From NCBI GenBank assembly GCA_963837445.1, contig CAWINK010000003.1:310001-374000 (forward strand): DNA of 64,000 bases, read 5' to 3'. Every line of letters starts with the position of its first letter. Position 1 is the stretch's first letter. Source of the DNA: JACVRW01 sp963837445. GTDB lineage: Bacteria > Actinomycetota > Thermoleophilia > Solirubrobacterales > Thermoleophilaceae. The position numbers and the translations under genes were made by a program. The notes beneath the pieces were generated by a model, which saw nothing but the letters and a program-made list of their open reading frames with translations, was not told where the DNA came from and ran no database searches. Shown here piece by piece: positions 44,867-55,904 of this stretch.

Positions 44867-45409
44867 ATGGCTCGAAGACCTCGGGAGGAACTCGAAGGCG
44901 GGATCTTTCACGTGTTCGCCCGCGGCAACGGGAAGCAGCCGATCTATCTCGACGACGATGACCGGCGGACATACCTCCGCATGCTGGGTGCGGTGGTTAC
45001 GAAGCACAGCTGGTGCTGTCTCGCGTACTGCCTCATGGAGAACCACGTGCACCTTCTGCTCGAGACCCCTCGCGCCAATCTCGGGGTGGGCATGCAGTGG
45101 CTTCACGGTCTCTATGCGCAGACATTCAACGAGCGGCATGGTCGCTCCGGGCACGTCTTCCAGGGTCGCTTCGGCAGCGTTCGGGTCAAGACTGACGAGC
45201 AGCTTTGGATGCTCGCGCGGTACCTGGCGCTCAACCCCGTCAAGGCGGAGCTGTCTGGGCGCCCCGCCGAATGGCCGTGGAGCAGTCACGGTGCCCTCGT
45301 CGGTTCCCGGCTCCCTCGTTGGCTCGACCATTCGCGGCTGCTCCAGTACTTCGCAGCCGCCGGGGGCGATCCGGCCGAGCGGTACAGCGCGATGATCGCC
45401 GCCGAGTAG
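44867..45409 (+). CDS. REP-associated tyrosine transposase (RAYT, Y1_Tnp / IS200-like)
   Basis: 180-residue HUH single-strand nuclease. The metal-binding HVH is in ENHVHLLLET; an upstream FHVFARGNGKQPI block, the MQWLHGLYAQTFNERHGRSGHVFQGRFGS segment (read in parts) and the ARYLALNPVKA helix identify the RAYT branch of Y1_Tnp. The catalytic tyrosine is expected in the RYLALNPV region (Y at about residue 121). Such domesticated-looking transposases cut and spread REP palindromes, three of which lie directly upstream and one at 7281. There is no ribosome site before the ATG. The gene is intact, so it may still be active. Confidence 0.92.
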   Translation: MARRPREELEGGIFHVFARGNGKQPIYLDDDDRRTYLRMLGAVVTKHSWCCLAYCLMENHVHLLLETPRANLGVGMQWLHGLYAQTFNERHGRSGHVFQGRFGSVRVKTDEQLWMLARYLALNPVKAELSGRPAEWPWSSHGALVGSRLPRWLDHSRLLQYFAAAGGDPAERYSAMIAAE

Positions 45410-45902
45410 CCGGAGTGCTCGGCGTGGACTGCCGGCCACGGGCCGGCGGCCACGCCGAGCTATTCCGGCGACCGCGATGCAGGCAATGGGCCGCCTGCCG
45501 CATCTCTGGATCCCCGATCATTGCCTCGAAGAGGATCTCGAACCAGACCCGCGCCCCGGCCGCCGAGCACTCGACGCCCCAGCGGTTTGCGATCTGATCC
45601 ACGAGGAAGAGTCCCCACCCCCCTGAAGCATTGGTCCTGCCCTCCGGACTCGGGCGCCACGTGAAGCCGGGCCCCTCGTCGGACACCGTCACGACAACCC
45701 ATCGTGGCCCCGTAAGAAGCTCCACCTGCAGGGGTCGTTCGGGTCCGGCACCTGCGTGGAGCACCGCGTTGGTCACGAGCTCCGAGACCAGCAGGACCAC
45801 GTCATCTCGGACGGTCTCGGGCAGCTCTCCGTTTCCTTCGATCAGCGCTCGCCGCGCCGCAGCGGCGGCTCCGCTTTCCTCCGTGAGCACGAGGTTCAAC
45901 AT
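45240..45902 (-). CDS. RsbW-like anti-sigma/ATP-binding regulator with read-through tail
   Basis: The first ~130 residues are a GHKL ATPase of the HATPase_c_2 (anti-sigma regulatory factor) type: the N-box LVSELVTNAVLHAGAG, the G1 box VSDEGPGF, and the G2 region GGWGLFLVDQIANRWG. This domain normally ends near WFEILF. Here the frame continues ~85 residues as Arg/Pro-rich sequence antisense to the end of the transposase gene, with no stop until 45240. That tail is probably not natural and may reflect loss of the original stop when the REP element arrived. It is divergent from the ANTAR gene, so the two may act together in stress signalling. Confidence 0.82.
   Translation of the reverse strand: MLNLVLTEESGAAAAARRALIEGNGELPETVRDDVVLLVSELVTNAVLHAGAGPERPLQVELLTGPRWVVVTVSDEGPGFTWRPSPEGRTNASGGWGLFLVDQIANRWGVECSAAGARVWFEILFEAMIGDPEMRQAAHCLHRGRRNSSAWPPARGRQSTPSTPATRRRSSRCTARPDRPRRLRSTGAAANGRANEGAGNRRGHRDCSTAIRRGAQTAPP
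45417..45460 (+). terminator. Strong bidirectional hairpin after the transposase
   Basis: GCTCGGCGTGG (45417-45427) pairs with CCACGCCGAGC (45450-45460), and inside it GCCGGCC (45431-45437) pairs with GGCCGGC (45441-45447). The stable stem begins 8 bp after the transposase stop. It could end that transcript and, on the other strand, forms inside the read-through tail of the anti-sigma-type gene. It may also mark the right end of the inserted element. Confidence 0.6.
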
Positions 45903-46058
45903 GCCGGGCTCCTAGGTGAACGGGTTCGTCGACCGCAGGGGCCGACAGTGCACCCGACCGAAGGCTGGAGCCGGAGGTTGCACCGCCGTGGCATAGGGCG
46001 GCGCGATTTGTCACCCTATCAGGGGCACACCCGGAAATTTGAGCGACCCATCGGGGAG

Positions 46059-46655
46059 ATGAGCTATCGCGAGACACAGCATCTCCGCGTTCTGATCGCG
46101 AACGAGCGACGAGACCGGCTTGCGCTCGTCGCGCCGATCGTGGCTGCGCTCGGCCACGAGGTGATCGCACGCGAGATCGAGGTGAACGACGTGGGCCCGG
46201 TCACGGCGAGGGAGCGCCCCGACGTGGCCCTCGTGGGGCTCGGGGCAAGCTCCGACCACGCCCTGATGCTGATCGAGAAGATCGTGCAGGAGGCCGCCTG
46301 CCCGGTGATCGTCCTGCTCCACGCAGCCGACCCCGAGTTCGTCCGCGAGGCATCCAAGCGCGGCGTGTTCGCCTACATCACCGACGCTGACGCAGTCGAC
46401 TGGCAGAGCTCCATCGACATCGTGTTGCGTCGCTTCGCCGAGTACCACGACCTCGAGGGGGCTTTCGGTCGTCGGGCCACGATCGAGCGCGCCAAGGGGA
46501 TCCTCATGGAGCGCCACTCGGTGGACGATGCGGGTGCCTTCGACATGCTGCGCGCGCACTCACGCTCGGCGAACCGGAAGCTCGTGGACATCGCGTCCGC
46601 CGTGGTCGACGGGCACGCGCTGCTCCCCAAGCTGGCGGACGAGCCTCCGGACTGA
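46059..46655 (+). CDS. ANTAR-domain response regulator
   Basis: 198-residue protein with an N-terminal receiver-like domain (LRVLIANERRDRLALV; PDVALVGLG holds the presumed phospho-Asp) and a C-terminal ANTAR RNA-binding domain (RRATIERAKGILMERHSVDDAGAFDMLR, read in parts). ANTAR proteins bind paired hairpins in transcripts and prevent termination. The ATG at 46059 touches GGGGAG, so the exact start is not settled. It is divergent from the anti-sigma-type ATPase with 156 bp between them. Target transcripts are unknown. Confidence 0.88.
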   Translation: MSYRETQHLRVLIANERRDRLALVAPIVAALGHEVIAREIEVNDVGPVTARERPDVALVGLGASSDHALMLIEKIVQEAACPVIVLLHAADPEFVREASKRGVFAYITDADAVDWQSSIDIVLRRFAEYHDLEGAFGRRATIERAKGILMERHSVDDAGAFDMLRAHSRSANRKLVDIASAVVDGHALLPKLADEPPD

Positions 46656-46723
46656 GCCCAGCGCCTTCGGCGCGCTCTGGCTCGGGGTACAGCGAGCCCC
46701 CCATCGGCCGATTAGCTGGACCG

Positions 46724-48740
46724 ATGGCTGACCCAGTCGATTCCGCGCGCGAAACGGGCACCCGCTCCCCTCGCTGGAGCACCTGGCTGCTGGTCGTAAT
46801 GGTCGCCACGGAGGTGCTGTACGGAACCGAGCTCGTGTTCGGCGTGATGCCGCCGGCCGTCACTGAGCTGTTCCAGAAGTTCGCGTCGTACTCGATCTTC
46901 TACGGCGCCGCCGCCCTGTGCGTGATGAAGGGGCAGGCCGTGCGCGCGAGCGCTCCGCGTGGCGGCTTCGCCCTCTCATGGCGCTCTGGGGCACCGGCGG
47001 CTTCTACTACGCGATCTTCTTGTGGAACAGTCGACGAGGTGCCGGTCCCGTCGGCCGCAGACGGCTTCTGGCTCGTCTTCTACCTGCCGGCGTACGCGGC
47101 CTCTACAAGCTCATGCGCAGCGGGCCGGCTACGTCCGGCGAGGCGTCTGGCTCGACGCCCTCGTCGCCGGCCTGGGCGTCGGCGGCGCGGGCGCGGCGCT
47201 GGTCTTCTAGGCGGTCCTCGACAACACAGAGCGGGAGCGTGGCGCGACCGCTGACCAACCTGGCCTACCCGGTCGGTGACCTCGGGCTGCTGGCGCTGGT
47301 CGCCGCGGCGATCACCGTCATGGGCTAAGGCGTCCGGGGCGTGGCGCTGGATCGGCGCCGGCGATCGCGCTCTTCGCCGTGGCCGACTGCATCTACCTGG
47401 TCCAGGTGGCCGAACGGGCACCTACGCGCGGCGGCCTGTTCGACCTCGGCTGGCCGGTCGCGCGCCTGCTGGTGGGTGTTGCCGCTTGGTGGCCGGAGGG
47501 CCCGCAGTGCGCCACGTCGCCAACGCGCGGACCACGATCATCTGCCGGGCGTGTCTCGGCTTCGTGGCGCTCGCGCTGCTCGTGGTCGACCACTTCGTCC
47601 GCATCGAGCCCGCTCGCCCTCGTCCTGGCGACGGCCTCGATGCTCGTCATCCTCGTTCGCCTCTACCTGACGGTCCAGGACAACCGCGGATGCTGGCGCA
47701 GAGCCGCCTCGAGGCGGCCACGGACGCGCTCACCGGCCTCGGCAACCGCCGCCGGCTCACGGCCGACCTGGCCGTGCATCTCGAGGAGCTCGCCCCCGAG
47801 CGGCCGCTGATGCTCACGCTCTTCGACCTCGACGGCTTCAAGCACTACAACGACACGTTCGGGCACCTGGCCGGCGACCAGCTGCTGGAGCGGCTCGGCG
47901 CGCGGCTCACCGAGCTGGTGGCCGGCCGCGGACCGCCTACCGGATGGGCGGCGACGAGTTCTGCGCGCTCTGGAACCTGACGGACGCCGGCCGGCCGTCG
48001 GCAGACAATGGACGCGGTCGAGGCGCTCTCCGAGCACGGCGAGGCGTTCTCGATCGGCTGCTCGTACGGCTCGGTGCTGCTGCCGAACGAGACGAGCGAC
48101 GCGACCGAGGCGCTGCGGATGGCCGACCGGCGCATGTACATGCGCAAGGGCAGCGGCCGCGCGTCCGCCGGGCGCCAGAGCTCCGACGTCCTGCTGCGCG
48201 CCCTCGCCGAGCGCGACTCGGAGCTCGGCGATGCACCTCGACGGCGTGGCCGAACTCGCGTCGCGACGGCGATGCGGCTCGGCGTCCCCGAGGAGGACAT
48301 CGAGGCGCCGCGCCAGACCGCGCTCCTCCACGATGTCGGGCAAGGTCGCGATCCCCGACGAGATCCTCAGCAAGCCGGGACCGCTCGACGAGTCCGAGTG
48401 GGAGTTCATGAAGCGGCACACGATCATCGGCGAGCGGATCATCTCGCGGCGCCGGCGCTCGCGGCCGTTGGCGCGACTCGTGCGCTCGACGCACGAGCAC
48501 TACGACGGCGGCGGGTACCCGGACGGCCTGGCCGGGGACGAGATTCCACTGATCTCCCGCATCGTCGCCGTCTGCGACGCCTACGACGCGATGATCAGCA
48601 ACCGCCCCTACCGCGATGCGCGCGACCCGCAGGCGGCGATCGCCGAGTTGCTGCGCTGCTCGGGCACGCAGTTCGATCCCGAGGTGGTCGAGGCGTTCAT
48701 CGGGGCGCTGGAGGCCGCCGCGAGCAAGGTTCGTAGCTAA
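46724..48740 (+). CDS. Membrane GGDEF + HD-GYP dual cyclic-di-GMP enzyme (frameshifted)
   Basis: Bifunctional-looking c-di-GMP enzyme. About eight N-terminal membrane helices (from WSTWLLVVMVATEVLYG to VILVRLYLTVQDN, in several frames) form a MASE-like sensor. The GGDEF domain (DALTGLGNRRRL, FDLDGFKHYNDTFGH, RMGGDEFCAL) has an intact catalytic motif. The HD-GYP domain (LLHDVGKVAIPDEIL, HEHYDGGGYPDGL) has intact metal-binding residues. Synthesis and breakdown are therefore joined in one polypeptide. At least eight frame changes occur, starting near 46965. It ends 15 bp before the receiver/thioredoxin-reductase gene and is likely co-transcribed with it. Confidence 0.85.
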
Positions 48741-48755
48741 CGTTCGCGGGACCGC

Positions 48756-50451
48756 ATGCCTGGTCCCGCTCTTGTCGCAGTCGAAGACGATCGTGAATGT
48801 CTGAGCGAGCTCGAGCGCGAGCTCGGTGACCGTTACTCGCGCGACTACCGCATCATCTGCACGCCGTCGCCGACAGAGGCGCTGGCAACTCTCGAGAGCC
48901 TGGCGGAGGAGGGCGAGGAGGTCGCCCTCGTGCTCGCGGGGCAGTGGCTCGCCGGGACGACCGGCAGCGAGCTGCTCGAGGAGGTCCGGCGCCTCCACCC
49001 GCACGCCAAGCGCGGGCTCCTGATCGCCTGGGGCGACTGGGGCGACCCGGCGACCGGCGAGGCGATCTTCGACTCGATCGCCCACGGCCGCATCGACCAC
49101 TACGTGCTCCGGCCCGTCGGCGCCGCCGGACGAGCTCTTCCACCAGACGATCTCGAGCTTGCTGCTCGAGTGGGCGCGAGGCCCAGCGCGTCGCTCCGCA
49201 CACGGTCCACGTCGTCGGCGAGGTCTGGTCGGGGCGGGCGTACGAGCTGCGCGAGGTGCTCGGCCGCTGCGCGATGCCGCACTCGTTCTGCCTGGCCGAC
49301 TCGGCTGAGGGGCGCGCGCTGGTCGGCCGGCGTCGGCGACCGACGCCCGGCTGCCGCTCGTGGTCCTTCCCGACGGGACAGGTCCTGCACGACCCGACCA
49401 ACGCCGAGATCGCGATGCGGCCGGGGCCGCCGGTCGACCCCGAGCACAGCGACTTCGACCTGGTGATCGTCGGCGCCGGGCCGGCCGGCCTGTCGGCGGC
49501 GGTGTACGGCGCGTCGGAGGGCTTCAGCACGCTGGTCGTCGACGAGGGCGGCATCGGCGGGCAGGCCACCTCGAGCTCGCTGATCCGCAACTACCTCGGC
49601 TTCCCGCGCGGCGTCAGCGGCGGCGGCTGGCGCAGCAGGCGTACGAGCAGGCCTGGGTCTTCGGCGCGAACTTCGCGTTCATGCAGCGGGCGACCGAGCT
49701 GCGCGCGCGACGGCGACGGCATCTCGCGTCGAGCCTGTCCGATCACGGCCGCGTGCGCGCGCCGCGCGGTCCTCCTCGCGACCGGCGCCAGCTATCGCCG
49801 GCTCGGCGTCCCGGCGCTGGAGGCGCTGAACGGCGCCGGCGTCTTCTACGGCGGCCCGGCCTCCGAGGCGCCCGGCATGGCCGGCCGCGACGTCTACGTC
49901 CTCGGCGGCGCGAACTCGGCCGGCCAGGCGGCGCTCCACCTCGCCCGCTACGCCGACGCGTGACGCTCGTGGTCCGCGCCGCAGTCGCTCGCGCGCCGGC
50001 ATGTCGCACTACCTCGTCCGCGAGGTCGAGGCGACGCCCGAACATCGAGGTCCGGCTCGGCACCGAGGTCGTCGGCGGCGGCGGGACGACGGCTGGCTCG
50101 ACCACCTCGTGCTGCGCGACCGCGCGACGGGCGCGGAGGAGACCGTGCGCCGCGGACGGCCTCTTCGTCATGATCGGCGCGCAGCCCGCACACCGAGTGG
50201 CTGCCCGCCGAGGTCGAGCGGGATCAGCGCGGCTTCGTCCTCACCGGGCCGACCTCGCCGGCGCCACGCCTGGCCGCTCGAGCGGCGCGCCGTTCCTGCT
50301 CGAGACCAGCATGCCCGGGGTGTTCGCCGCCGGCGACGTCCGGCACGGGTCGGTCAAGCGCGTGGCGTCCGCGGTCGGCGAGGGCTCGGTCGCGATCCAG
50401 CTCCTCCACCGCCTGTTCGCGGCCGACCGGCCGACGCTCGCCGCGCGCTAG
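48756..50451 (+). CDS. Fused response regulator / thioredoxin reductase-like FAD protein (frameshifted)
   Basis: Domain order: receiver-like (residues 1-~125: VAVEDDRECLSELERELG, GTTGSELLEEVRR), a thioredoxin-like insert (~150-225: HTVHVVGEVWSGRAYELREVLGRCAMP), then a two-Rossmann FAD/NAD(P)H reductase (VIVGAGPAGLSAAVYG; GGIGGQATSSSLIRNYLGFP; VYVLGGANSAGQAALHLARYA; FAAGDVRHGSVKRVASAVGEG). The redox CxxC of thioredoxin reductase is replaced by FYGGPASEA, so it cannot reduce thioredoxin in the usual way. This fusion family is known in Actinobacteria. The usual phosphoacceptor Asp is also not obvious. About seven single-base shifts break the gene. Its stop shares CTAG with the convergent GGDEF gene. 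Confidence 0.82.
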
Positions 50452-51512
50452 CGCGACTGGCTTGTCGGCATGTCGCTGTCGGCGCGCTGGATCAGGTCGG
50501 CGGCCGTGTCGTCTGGCTGGAGCGCGGCGAAGCCGACTCTGATCTCGCACGGGATCGGGATCCGCCGCAAGCCCATCCTGGATCGCCTTGAAGCGCGCGC
50601 GACCTTCCTCGATCGTCGTGCCAGACATCACGCAGAGGAACTCGTCGCCGCCGAGACGGGTGATCGAGTCGTAGGAGCGCAGGTGGGTTCGGATCTGTCT
50701 CACCACGCGCTGCAGCAGCGCGTCGCCGGCGGCGTGCCCGTACGTGTCGTTGGCCGTCTTCAGGCCGACGACGTCGATGTATGCGGTTGCGAGCAGACCG
50801 GTCGTTCTGCGTGCACGATCGATCTCGTGGTCGAGGTCCGCGAGGCCGGCGGACCGCGTTCGCGCCCCGGTCAGCGAGTCCGTCTCGGTCCTCTCCAGCT
50901 GGCGTAGCAGGGCCTCCCGGTCTCTCTGCCCCTCCAGGCGGTCGCGAGCAGCCTGCTCGCGATCCCTGATTGCCTGCTCGCGGTCTGCCGCGGCCCGGGC
51001 TCGGCCCTCGGCTGCGGCGGCGCGGTCAGCCGCAGCACGCTTGCGGTTCAGTGCTGCCCGCAGGCGCTGTCCCCGTGCCCCTCGGCTTCCCAGGAGGCGT
51101 CGCGCGCCGCGAGTTCGTCGTCCTGCAGCCTCGCGGCCTCGTCGCGCGCGGCCGCGGCCAGGTCCCGAGCGCGCGCCACGGCATCACGGGCAGCGGCCGC
51201 CTCGGCGCGCGCCGTGGCGGCATCCCTACGCTGCTGCGCGCCGTGTTCGCGAAGGTCCCGCGAGTGGTCATGCACGGTGGGGTCGGCGCCTTCAGCGAGG
51301 TCGCAGATCGCTGGCTTCCTGATCGGCGTCCGCCGCAACCTGGTCGCTGTCGGCCGCGGTCTGGTCAGCGTCGGCGCTCGACTGGTCGGCATCCGCTTGC
51401 GTCTGATCCCGGTCCGCAAGCGTCTGATCGTCCTCGGGTGACCTTGACCCGGGCGTCGTTCTTCGTCGCGTTTGTCCTTTGCCCCGTTCGTACTACCCAC
51501 GCTGTTGCTCAC
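50448..51512 (-). CDS. Diguanylate cyclase with DQ-heptad and coiled-coil N-terminus (frameshifted)
   Basis: C-di-GMP synthase. The C-terminal GGDEF domain has TGARTRSAGLADLDHEIDRA, YIDVVGLKTANDTYGH and the catalytic RLGGDEFLCVMSG. The N-terminus has six DQxxADx heptads (51304-51429) and then a long Ala/Arg/Asp-rich coiled coil (RAAAADREQAIRDREQAA type). No membrane segment or sensor domain is seen, so it is cytosolic and perhaps self-assembling. Frames change near 51440, 51305, 51060 and 50553. It is convergent with the thioredoxin-reductase fusion. GTG at 51512 is the likely start. Confidence 0.82.
51304..51429 (-). repeat. Six 21-bp repeats encoding DQxxADx heptads
   Basis: Exactly 126 bp on the minus strand encode six heptads: DQTLADR, DQTQADA, DQSSADA, DQTAADS, DQVAADA, DQEASDL. 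Every unit begins GAT/GAC-CAG. A seven-residue period suits a rigid coiled coil; similar repeats are recalled in other actinobacterial GGDEF proteins. Confidence 0.85.
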
Positions 51513-51563
51513 TGCCTCACACCTCCAGTATGGGGCCGTCTCTTGGGAGCGTCCATCGGCCGA

Positions 51564-51857
51564 TCAGCCGATGCCATCGCTGGTGATCGCCCCGAGGACG
51601 GCGAGCAGGTCGCCGACCTTCTGTTCCCGCGCGACCGGGTCGGGGAGCGGCAGGTGAGCCTGAACCGTGTAGCGGTTGCGCCGTCCCTCGCGCTGGCGCG
51701 CGATGTAGCCCGCGTCCGCAAGCTCGCTCACGATCCGGTGTGCGGCGCGCTCGGTGATGCCCACCTCGTCGCCGATCTCGCGGAGCCGGATGCCGGGATC
51801 CTGGGCGATGCAGACCAGAACCCGGGCGTGATTGGTCAGGAAGCTCCAGCTCGTCAT
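51564..51857 (-). CDS. Winged-helix transcriptional regulator (MarR/ArsR-like)
   Basis: 97-residue DNA-binding protein consisting of one winged helix: NHARVLVCIAQDPGIRLREIG, the recognition helix ITERAAHRIVSELADAGYI and the wing RQREGRRNRYTV. There is no effector domain. The short form is common in Actinobacteria. It is divergent from the hybrid histidine kinase across an unusually AT-rich gap (51858-51941), so it may control that kinase and itself. Confidence 0.87.
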   Translation of the reverse strand: MTSWSFLTNHARVLVCIAQDPGIRLREIGDEVGITERAAHRIVSELADAGYIARQREGRRNRYTVQAHLPLPDPVAREQKVGDLLAVLGAITSDGIG

Positions 51858-51865
51858 GGCTCTCG

Positions 51866-51921
51866 CCGATACATTAGTAAATCAATTCTAGACTTCTACA
51901 TCAGGTAAACTTTTCCCCCAT
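51866..51921 (+). promoter_or_regulatory. AT-rich divergent promoter region
   Basis: The stretch from 51870 to 51917 is about two-thirds A+T within a ~70% GC window (ATACATTAGTAAATCAATTC, then further T-rich sequence to TAAACTTTT). It separates the winged-helix regulator and the histidine kinase and must hold both promoters and any operator. No single -35/-10 pair stands out. Confidence 0.5.
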
Positions 51922-51941
51922 GGCGCGACGAGTGCGGGGTC

Positions 51942-54247
<2,306 letters not shown>

Positions 54248-54288
54248 CCGACTACTTCTCGCCTGCGCACGGTCCTCCGACAGCTCTC

Positions 54289-55904
54289 GTGGTCGACGAC
54301 GATCCGCAGGCCAGTCAGCTCGCGGTCGGGCTGCTCGAGCACCAGGGGATGGCGGCGACGGCCGCTTCCAAACATCGCCGCGGCGCGGGCCGAGCTCGCG
54401 ACGCGGGCGTTCGATCTGGTCCTCAGCGATCTCCGCCTACCGGACGGCTCGGGCGCCGAGCTCACGGACTACCTCAGGCAGCATGCGCCGGAGACCGCCA
54501 CGATCCTCGTGGACGGCGAGCCCGGCGACAACGACGCGCAGGCCGCGTTGGCGGAGGGGGTCGATGACTTCCTGACGAGGCCGTTCTCGGGCGAGCAGCT
54601 CGCGATCGCGGTCGCGCGCGCCCTGCGCCGGCGGGCCGAGCGCATCGGGGCTCTGGTGCAGTCACAGGCCGGGGTGGCGGAGGATGTCCTCGACTGCCTC
54701 ATCAAGGCGGGTCGCTTCAGGGACGAGGAAACCTCTGAGCACGTGGAGCGCGTGAGTCGCACCTGTGGGCTCATCGCCCAGAACCTCGGTTGGTCGGCAG
54801 TGGATTGCGGAACCCTGCGCGCGGCGAGCGCCATGCACGACATCGGCAAGGTCGGGGTCCCGGATGCCGTGCTCCGGAAGCCCGGGAAGCTGACCGCGCA
54901 CGAACGAGCCATGATCGAGCGTCACGCGCAGATCGGGTACGACATCCTCAGCGGGTCGAGCGACTCGGTGCTCGAGCTTGCGGCGACCATCGCCATCTCC
55001 CACCACGAGCGGATCGACGGGAAGGGCTACCCGAAGGGCCTGGCAGGCGACGACATTCCCCTTGAAGGCCGGATCACAGCGGTCGCCGACGTGTTCGACG
55101 CGCTCACCCATGACCGGGTCTATCGCTCCGCGGCCAGTTCGGAGGACGCGCTGGAGATGATGCAGGCGGGTGACGGCACCCAGTTCGACAGTCGCATGCT
55201 CGCCGCATTCCGCGAGGTGCTCCCCCAGGTCGAGGAGGTCGGTGCGCTGTACCCCGACGCGACGGGAGCGGCACCGGACCTGGAGGTCGTCGTATCGACC
55301 GAGCCCGCGCTGCGCGTGCTCGTGATCGAGGACCACGGCGCGGTGGCGCGCGGGTTGGCCCTTCTCCTGAAGAAGGAAGGGATGGAGGTCGCCGGCACAG
55401 CCGCGACGTTCGCCGAGGCGGAGCGCCTGATTGAGACCCGCGACTGCGATGTCGCGATCCTCGACGTGAACCTGCACGGCGAGAGCGGCTTCGGGCTCAT
55501 CCCGAAGGCGCGTGCTCGCGGGATGCGGGTACTGCTCTACACCGGCGAGGCGCTCCCATCGTCGCTTGCGCATCCGGACAAGGGCGACGGCATCGCGTCG
55601 AAGGCCGGGGGCCCGGCCGAGCTGATCAAGGCGGTTCGCGACGTTGCGGCCGGCGGTTCTCCCACCGACAGCCGGGTGGAATTGCGACCCAGTGAAGCGC
55701 GGCTCACGGCACGGGAGCGAGAGATAATCTGGCTTCCTTGCGCAGGGCGTGAGTGGCGAGGAAATCGCCGAGCGGCTCTTCCTCTCCGCCCACACCGTTC
55801 GCACCCACGTCCGCAATGCAATGTCCAAGACGCAGGCCAAGACGCGAGCGCATCTCGTGGCCCTTGCGGCGGAGGCCGGCGAAGCCACAAGCGTAGGTTC
55901 GTAA
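54289..55904 (+). CDS. REC-HD-GYP-REC-LuxR four-domain response regulator (two frameshifts)
   Basis: Domain order: receiver (ALVVDDDPQASQLAVGLLEH, phospho-Asp in LVLSDLRLPDG), HD-GYP c-di-GMP phosphodiesterase (MHDIGKVGVPDAVL; HHERIDGKGYPKGL), a second receiver (RVLVIEDHGAVARGLALLL; VAILDVNLHGESG), and a LuxR/GerE helix-turn-helix (LTAREREII, then EEIAERLFLSAHTVRTHV). The HD-GYP to second-receiver join is in one uninterrupted frame, so the fusion is real. +1 shifts near 54372 and 55733 affect the first receiver and the HTH. The start is uncertain: no ATG/GTG precedes GTG 54289 in frame. The stop overlaps the sigma factor start (TAATG). Confidence 0.85.

Noticed and set aside
50001..51908. Plus-strand frames opposite the second GGDEF gene
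   Set aside because: The minus strand carries the GGDEF motif and DQ heptads, while the plus-strand products are Arg/Ser/Pro-rich without motifs.
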